Position numbers and translations under genes: made by a program. Below, piece after piece: positions 43,601 to 52,600 of a stretch of 64,000 nucleotides of DNA; within the stretch, counting starts at the first letter, position 1; every line of letters begins with the position of its first letter. The notes beneath the pieces are model-generated. The model was given only the letters and a program-made list of their open reading frames with translations, did no database searches and had not been told where the DNA came from. The DNA is taken from positions 59,186,044-59,250,043 of the forward strand of contig OX243811.1 of NCBI GenBank assembly GCA_945859605.1, written 5' to 3'. The DNA is from Lumbricus rubellus (taxonomy: Eukaryota > Annelida > Clitellata > Crassiclitellata > Lumbricidae).

Positions 43601-46600
43601 AATTTGGAGCGGACAATTTGGAGCGGACAATTCGGAGCAGGCAATGCATAACAGTCAAAATTAATGATGGAACTCAGATTTTCATACCCATCTCGATCAC
43701 CCAAATAGACCTACAGGAGACTTTACTTTTTCCTGCCAGGTGTCTTAAGACTTTTCTTTTTCCAGCAGTTCTTCGCACTGGGACTGGAAGTGCCTCTGAT
43801 TAGGTTGTACCGGTACTGTGAGAGGCTCTTAATAAGTCCAAAAATAGAATAGAATAGGTTGACCGGATGGGCCATTGGACATTAGAGTCAATACTAAAAT
43901 TAGTCAGCTTAGCACCCCACCGTCTCTCAGGCTGCGTGTAGGCTACGTCTACTTGTTCCTATGTCTTTTGCCCGTTTGTTTTCGATGTTTGGCAGTAGTC
44001 ATGGGGCAGCTAGGGCTCCTGCTTTAAGCTAGATTTAAACCTTAAGTTGCAGTAAAAATAATTATATTAATAGTTTAGCTCTAATCAGAAACCTGACTAA
44101 CAGGCATAAAGGAATAGGACTATGGTTGTAAGAAAACTGCAATGATTGAAATGAGCTGCCTAAAGATTGGTAAATTAGTGCATTTAACTAATAATTCCAG
44201 TTGCTTAGTTTAAGCTTTGGAATGCAGGGTCTTGAATATCGTAGGACGTTTGTTTGGTGCCGTAGGCTATAAGTATTTTATTGCCACACTGTTTTTGATC
44301 GACGCAGGCATGTGATGTTTCTGATGTTTCAATTCGACACAATTGTTTTGTATACACTCCGAATTGTTCGGGTCCGAATTGTCCGGGCCCGAATTGTCCG
44401 TCTCCAAATTGTCCGGTCCGAATTGTCCGTCTCCGAATTGTCCGCTCCAAATTGTCCGCTCCAAATTGTCCGCTCCGAATTGTCCGGGTCCGAATTGTCC
44501 GGGTCCGAATTGTCCGCTCCCAATTGTCCGTCTCCGAATTGTCCGCTCCAAATTGTCCGTCTCCGAATTGTCCGGTCTGAATTGTCCGCTCCCAATTGTC
44601 CCGCTCCGAATTGTCCGGACACCGTGTCGCGAGTGTGTCTCGTAAAAATGGTGTGTCGTTGGCGTGTCGCAAAAAATTGGTTTGTCGCGAAATTCCAAGA
44701 GCAAAAATCCATTAATTGTTAGGCCAAACAATTAGCGTAGAGTCATAAAATGACGCAGAATCGTAGATTAAGATTGGTGGAATATAGAATTTTGGAAACT
44801 AAAAGGCATTCAGTGTCAACATTTTCATTCAATTGTAACTTTAACAAAGGCCTTTTTTAATTCCATAGATAGGCTATTAATTTTGCATGATGACGATTGC
44901 ATGGTGTGTCGCCAATAATTATATAATTAATTGTTCCGCAAGTTTAGGTGTGTCGCTCACCGAAAAAAGGTTAAGAACCTTTGTTCTAGAGCATCCAAAG
45001 TCCCCCTCAATATCCAAACCGCTGATATAGCTTTATAATGGAGGCAATGGGCGTAAGCATGGGCGTCGTCAGCATACCCCTACTGCAGGCCCGAAACCGC
45101 ATGAGCTGGTTTAGATAGGCTAATCTAAAGTATGGGACCAAGGACTGAGCACTAATGAGGATCTAGTAGAGACAATAACAACACAGTGTCTACACCAATC
45201 GCTATTTAAAATTCGATGCAGAATGCCTCTTTGTAAGCTAACTGACCCTCCGTTCAAAATGCACAGAAGCAGAACTTTGATAAACTGCAATCCACCCAAG
45301 ATTCAAGTGATTATCGGCACCATGTAGGCCTAGCGTATTTTCTACGAATCCAAATATTTTGTTACTCGACGACCTTCACGTCCTGGAATCAAGTAGTTTG
45401 TTCAGTAGCGATGACCTCATGCTATTTGGATATCAAAGCGTTTTGAAGCTTACCGAGCGTCTGAACCTGTAGCCTACCCAGTAGGCCTAGGTCTAGAAAA
45501 TTGACATAGCTACAGAACTCGCAAGAAGCGATCTATTTTATAATAGGCCCCTATGGCCTACGTACCGAAGATAAATATTGGATAAGAGACGATATTATTT
45601 TCTCAGGAGCAATTAAATTAAATGAAAACAGGAATTAAACTTCATTCACTCAAAGATAAAGCAATAGTAAAATTGACCTGCATTTCAGTTTGTCCATTGG
45701 GCTTCTATGGACAAGATTGCGTCAAACGATGCCATTGCAATGGAGATCCGTGTCGATTCAACGGTACATGTCTAAATTCAAATCTCAACTTCTGTAAAAG
45801 GGGATGGACAGGATCTGCCTGCAATATTAGAGGTAGGCCTACTGTTACTTGATTCTGAAAGACATAAAACATTAAAAAATGAAAGACACATGAACTTTAT
45901 TTTGCACAGAATGTGCCTAGCCTACTCTGCGTGATTATACCATCTGGAAATATGTACATTGTACAGACAGAGTAGTCTGGCTTAATAGCCCTATGTTTGT
46001 CGTTGTCGTTATAGATTGTGGAATGAACAATGGTGATTGTGCATCTGACGAAACGTGCGAAAACGTTGACTTAGGGTCTGCAAATATATCTGTCTGTCGG
46101 TGTAAAGAGGGATCATACAGATACAATAACATTACATGCAGACCAAGTAAGATTTATTATTGGCTAGAATATATTATAAACGAACCAAGAGAATTAATAG
46201 GGCCTAGGTCAAATAGTCGAGCAGCAATAAGGCATAATAGCGAGCTTTCAAGTTAACTTTATCACTTTTCTCAGCCGTTTCATTAAGATTATTGAAAATT
46301 TGTTGTTAGGAGTCATACGAAAATGTTTTATGAAATATAAATATTTCAATAAGCTTAGGTTTTTTCTAAAGGAAATCTCATGTTAAGAAATGCAACTAAT
46401 TCTGATTTCGGTGCTCACAGTCGACGTTGCCTATTATAGGGCACACAATATTACACACGTGACTCGTTGCTTCGTCATCCAAAAAGTAGTTTAAAGGGCA
46501 TAAATTATAATGTCTTAAGCAGTTCAGCAACTATTATGACTGGGATTTCTCACAAGGCATTTAATACAGTCTACTATACAGAATGTTTCGCCTCGTAGAG

Positions 46601-49600
46601 TCGTCGATTTGCTTCTGTTACCATAATTTATTGCAATATTCATTTCTTAAAGTCAAAGATCGTAGCCCAAAATTCAGCTTTGACCATCACAATAGAGCTT
46701 ACAGTTCTAATTTAGCAAGCATACAATGTAAAACTAATGTGCGCTTCTTATTAGATTGCTATTGAACCTCTGTGTTTTCCAGTGAACGACGTCCTATGGT
46801 GTGTAATCGATCCATATTGCAACATGAATGAGGCTTGTAACGTTATTGACTTACAGTACACGAATGTTTCACGCTGTCAATGCAAACAAGGCTTCCATAG
46901 AATGAATGCATTGGGATTTTGTACAGGTACACTATAAATAACGAACATGATAGTTTCATTATTAGGCCGCCTACATATACCCAATTATAAATTGAAAAGT
47001 TGTAAGTTCATATATCTGCCAGGCTAGATATTTTCTCCGATCTATCTGCCTGCTTTGCGCCATTTAAAAGTCTAAATGACTACACATCATTTGTTGTAGG
47101 CTACTGTATTCATGGGAAGGTCAGACGGGAAGCATATGGGCATTCCGTACCCGATTTCGTAGCATTGCAAGCCATAACGCTTTTTCATTGGCCGGTTCCA
47201 GATTATGAATATTCATAACCAATGACGTGTTTAGTGCGTTCTCGTGCGCTGTTGTTGCTGCTGTTGTTGGCATACGAGGGAAAATGGCCGATTGCGGTGC
47301 GCATAAAGTTATAGCCTAAGGAGTTTCCACTCGATAGTGAAGTAATCGAAAGTGCGAAGGTAGACTTCTAATCAGAGCAAAAATAAACGCGAAGGCTACG
47401 CGTTGTTACGTGCGTGCCAGCGAATATGTCATCCACCAACTCATCGCTTCAATAATACGCTGTGGTCAACAGCTATAATATGTGATGCATCAGGCGTCTG
47501 CTTCGTTGAATCAACCGCCTCCTGCGATGCCAAAAATAAAAAATGCGCTACAGAAGTCATTGCATTAGATTTTACTAGACTTCACTTTCCTAAATTCAAA
47601 CCAGTTGAAATTCGTGCTCTACACATTTAACAATTGTAACTTTGAAAGCACTAGGTTTATTCAGTTTTCGTGAACTGTCTCATTTTCCATGTCTACTGTT
47701 CGACAACCAGTAATATTTCGAGCTTAAGTACAGTAGTTCATGTCAATCTCAGTTCTAGGCCTAGCGAAAATCATCCTAAATTTCAAACCTATGTGATTGT
47801 GTAGTCTATGCGCAATTGCATATAGACCCAAATGCGTTTTATTAAGATGTGTGACGGTTATCTTCATTCAAAATTAATTGTTCAAATTTGATTATTTTGA
47901 GTCATGAATCAGAACCCTTTGCATCCACGTTCACAGACCTTCTAATTCCACGTTCTGACTTCCTGACAGGAATAGATTTGTAAAAGCACTTCTGTACAGT
48001 TAACAACTAGCAAAAAGGTCATTGTCCTCCGATTGGAAATAATTTACCATGGAGGATGGGAAAGGAAAGAAGGGGTTGTGGCGTTATGCAGTTCTAAAAA
48101 TTCTTTAAAACAGCCCTGTAAGAGTGAACGTTAGCCCACTGCTGAATTATGAATAGCCTAAGTAGGCCTACCAATAAAAGCATTAATATGAATGCAAGTA
48201 GCCTTATGGCTTTACATAATAGAAAGGTATGTGATAAAGACATCAGTGTTAGCCTACTCTGTTATCATTGCTCATCAATAAATAATATTATCGTTGTTCA
48301 ACAATACGGATGACAGGCCGCAACCTATAATAGTCTAATGACAACTTGTCACGATTCAGACATAGCGAAGTCCCAACAGCTTGACCTACCTAGATGGATC
48401 CGATTTGACCAGGGTCTATGACAACAGAGGACGTTACCCTGGACAGAAATTTTGGCCTACCTGCCAATTGCTTACATTTTAAATACAATTATAATATACT
48501 AAAATCGGGTGTTTAAATTTTTGGGTGAGTCAGTTTAATAATAATTTTCGTCTATTCAACAATCCGGTTGAAAGACCGCAATCGGTTACAATGTACAATA
48601 ATATTATGCAGTTGAAACAGTTTGCAGGAACTCAGATTACAGAATACATAAATCTTAACTATTATACCAGCCGAACAGACAGCCTGAAATACACGGAGCT
48701 AATAGCAGCCTACAAAGCATATCCGCCAAATAACAAATCACGCAACGCAGCTTTATACCATTATATGCAAAACTGTTTGGTGTAGGCTGTCTATTTATTA
48801 AAGCACTTTATAAATCTTAGCAGGTAACTGCCGTATAGCCTACTAGGCCTAATGGACGCAAAGGCTGTGATTTATTAAACATAATAGCCTAAGATTATTG
48901 ATATTGCCAAGGCAAGCCGCAAAGTCTGTAGGGCCTAAACAAAACGTGCTTAATTAATGATGTCACTGGTTATGAATATTCATAATATGGGATCGGCCAA
49001 TGAGAAGGCGCTTAAGACTGACAATGCTACGAAATCGGGTACGGAATGCCTATATGCGGCCGGGACCTGCCATCAGTCACTGAGGCCCTGAAACCTAATA
49101 TTGATAACATTTCATACCGAATGCTTGTTTCGTCTTGGGACTTGATCTTGATTTACACAAATGTGTACAATTATTACAGTTTCTAAACTTTTTATTTATG
49201 TCATTAACTTGCAACATGCAAAAGTGCAATATCATGATATAAACTAAGACACTAAGTAGATGGCCTAGACTATTTACTAGTTCACACAGAGATTCATCAA
49301 GCCTTGATAAAAAAGTTTCTTACAAATTTGCGCTTAGTGCAAAGCATCAACTGTATGGTGCCATATTAGAATAGGAACTCTGCATATACAGGGTGCGCCA
49401 AAAAAAGTAATCCCCTACGGTTATTAGCCCATATCTTGGCCAAACATACGAATTTTTAAATGAAACTTTACAGTCGTAAAGGCAATTCATAATTACGTAC
49501 AATGGTTCAAATTTCAACAAAATATTTCAAACATAACAAAAGTTACATCACTTTCCGTGAAGCCACCCACCGTTTTTTGACGATTCAAAAACGCGACGCA

Positions 49601-52600
49601 AGAAAAAGTGACAAAAAACCAATTTAGTTATTCTGGCCAATATCTTGGCCGGAAGTATAAATTTCGAAATGAAATTTTCCAGGCTTAGAGACAAATCATA
49701 TCTACATATGGTGGCCGGATTTCACCAAAATATTTCAATCACAACAAAAGTTATACCACTTTTAGTGAGGCCACCCCCCCCCCCGTTTTTTGACGATTCA
49801 AAGACGTAACGCAACAAAAAGTAGGAAAAACACGATTTTATTAAGTCTCATCTTAAATAATTGTTATCAAATAGCCTTCATATTGCCAGATGATCATTAC
49901 TATTTAAAAAAGAAACAGAGCACCATCGTAGCTGCACCTCACTGAGAAGTCACTTAGCAAGATGACAATCAAATCGGTAAATAAAGAATCTGTCAGATTA
50001 ACCAACAGGCCCATCAAGAACTTTGCAAAGACTCAAAAGAAGTGTTGTCACTGGTGATGAGCACATTGAACACAAGTTGTGAAGCACTACTAAGTTCATT
50101 TGACACCAGTTATTTGAGATGAGAATTGATAAAATCATATTTTTATTACTTTTTGTTGCGTTTCGTTTTGAATCGTCAAAAATGGTGGGTGGCCTCATTA
50201 AAAGTGGTATAATTTTTGTTGTGTTTGAAATATTTTGTTGAAATTTGGCCATCATGTGTAAACATGAATTGTCTTTAAGCCTGTAAAATTTCATTTCTAA
50301 ATTCTTACTTCTGGCCAAGATATTGGCAAAACACCTAGTTTTTGGTGCGTTTCGTTTTTGAATCGTCAAAAAACGGTGGGTGGCCTCATTAAAAGTCATA
50401 TAACTTTTGTTCTGTTTGAAATATTTTGATGAAATTTGACCATTGTACGTAAATATGAATTGCCTTTACGACTGTAAAGTTTCATGTAAAAATTCGTATG
50501 TTTGGCCAAGATATGGGCTAACAACCGTAGGGGATTACTTTTTTTGGCGCACCCTGTATAATGGATGACTGATTGACTGTGCAGCTCTGCACTTGACTTA
50601 AAATCCAGCAATTGCAAATCTGAGCAACCTCATTATTTGTTATCGTGCATTTCCTATAGTATGCTGCCTGTGTAGCAATCCAGTCAGGACTAGGCCTATA
50701 AGTTTATTTGAGACTCGTTTCATGATATAGATTTGTGTTCAAATTTACTGCAGATGTTGACGAGTGTAAATCTGGTAATTCAGCATGTAACGCTTCATCA
50801 GAAAACTGCTTTAACAACATTGGCAGTTACAGGTGTGAATGCAGGGATGGATTTATCATTAATATATCCGGAAAGTGCGAAGGTATGCCCTATATAGATC
50901 TGCAATAACCGATTAGGCCCTATCAGATTGATGTATCTGTATTTATTACGAATGACTCGATGTTTAATCTTTCAAATCAAAAGCATTCGTTTTGAAACAG
51001 CGACGCTTTTATGATCTAATTCTAATAATCAGAAATAGGCCTACAGGTTAACAATAATGAGTCAATATGTAATGTTATCTGCGAATTGCATCGCTGAAGT
51101 AGTAATAATATCGTAATCGTATTCTTTATTATGTCAAACCGACAAACGCAGTAGATTAGCCTACAGCCAGTAGGGTAATGAACGTAATAAATTATGATGG
51201 AAAGTTATTAGGAATTATAGGAGTCGAATTTATCTATTTTATAGCCTATAGCCTATGCGGCAGCCATACAAGACGTTCATCACGTAGTACTAGTTACTCA
51301 TTTTTCCATCGCGATATAGCGAATGATAGACTCAGTGGACCTTTGGGAGGGTAGCCCGCGAGAATCGTTCCCGCTTCCTCTGTTCCTCACGTCAGTGATG
51401 TTGCTTACCGCTACCTTATGGACCCCAAATGCGATAAAGTAGTTGACTTGAAAAAATAAATAGTGTTACATTTACAACTTCGATACTTTAGAAGAAAAAA
51501 AAAATTACCTGTATTTTGCAAATACTACAGATATAGACGAGTGTAGAAATGAGTCGCTTCTTTGCGACCATGAAACAGAACTTTGCGAAAACTCATTTGG
51601 AAGCTACACTTGTCATTGCAAGCCCGGGTATGAAAATTCGACAATTGGAAACTGCTTAGGTAATGTGCTAACGTTTATGTGCTCTAAATATGTACGATAG
51701 TTAGGCCTATTTTGTTTGTGGCATGCATGACCAACTCACCAGTCATAAAAACTAGCTAGGTCTAACCTGTTATGTCCTTGGGCTTATTAATATTAAAATA
51801 ATTAGATCTATACATGTAGCAGAATTGGCCCTACTAAACAAACCAGTTGTAATGCTGTGACTCAGCAAGCAATAGTAATTAATTAGTTAGGCTCATAGGG
51901 CCTATTCTAATTCTGGTTAATTAAGTAATTCTTCTACATATCCAAGTTCTATTGCCAACTACGATTTCAATGCAGATTAAGAGGCATAATTCATTCAATT
52001 TATTGGAACTCATTGCATTTGAATGAAGTAGGGCTGTAGGCTACATTTCAATTGCCAAGAAATGTGCGGACCAGAATGAATTTTGAATTCAATACGTAAT
52101 CACATGGGTTATAATCAATGCTACATGTACTGCATAGACCGTCTGTAACGAGACATAGGCTATGTGAGAATATTGTAGCTCCACTGGTCGCATGGTTTCG
52201 AATTTTAACATATTAAAGTTGACTAAAGCGTAAAAACATTATCTGGCGTCAGAATATATTAACTCAAGGTAAGAGAAAGTGATCTATAATAGTGCATATG
52301 CCGCTTGGACTGAGTTCGCACGTTTCTCATACAAACCGACAGACCATATCCGGGTCCAAAGTCACGCCAAGGTCACACAGAGAAGTGGAAGTAGCCTTCC
52401 GGTAGTAAATTGGAGTTGTGAGTAAGTATACCAGGCGTCTAGAAAAACTCTAGATCATGTCAATTGGAGTGTGAGCAGATTATCTCCAACCGGTGACGGA
52501 CTGACGGTTAGAGAATATAGGCCTATTTCTGCGGAAAGCATCTCAAATGCCGCAGCATTTTCTCAGCTAAGACGATCGGTCGGAACCAATAGTCATCAAC

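Larger units (their letters stand above)
42560..45120 (-). pseudogene. L2/CR1-type LINE reverse transcriptase fragment, split by a hAT element
   Basis: Minus-strand frame at 45076-45065 gives the catalytic YADD, then continues to ILRGTLDAL. It resumes past the hAT insertion (43336-44983) as EAWMSSNRLRLNPSKTK, and in 43265-42969 reads TTVHDLGVQFDQELTFGPQL and LVHSFVHLALT, the RT thumb of L2/CR1 LINEs. Sequence to ~42560 looks like the degraded C-terminus. The frame is continuous across the insertion, with frameshifts near 43255. Confidence 0.8.

Noticed and set aside
43363..43640. CRISPR-like repeat array
   Set aside because: Units are contiguous 13-15 bp repeats without unique spacers, in a eukaryotic transposon arm.
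43128..43664. Frames with repeated GADNSERTIRSGQFG-type peptides, and similar at 44205-44731
   Set aside because: They translate the 14-bp tandem repeats of the foldback arms in several frames at once; not a gene.
49998..50617. Minus-strand frames within 49389-50556
   Set aside because: They run through the palindromic modules of the mariner-like foldback and repeat in both arms; no transposase motifs.
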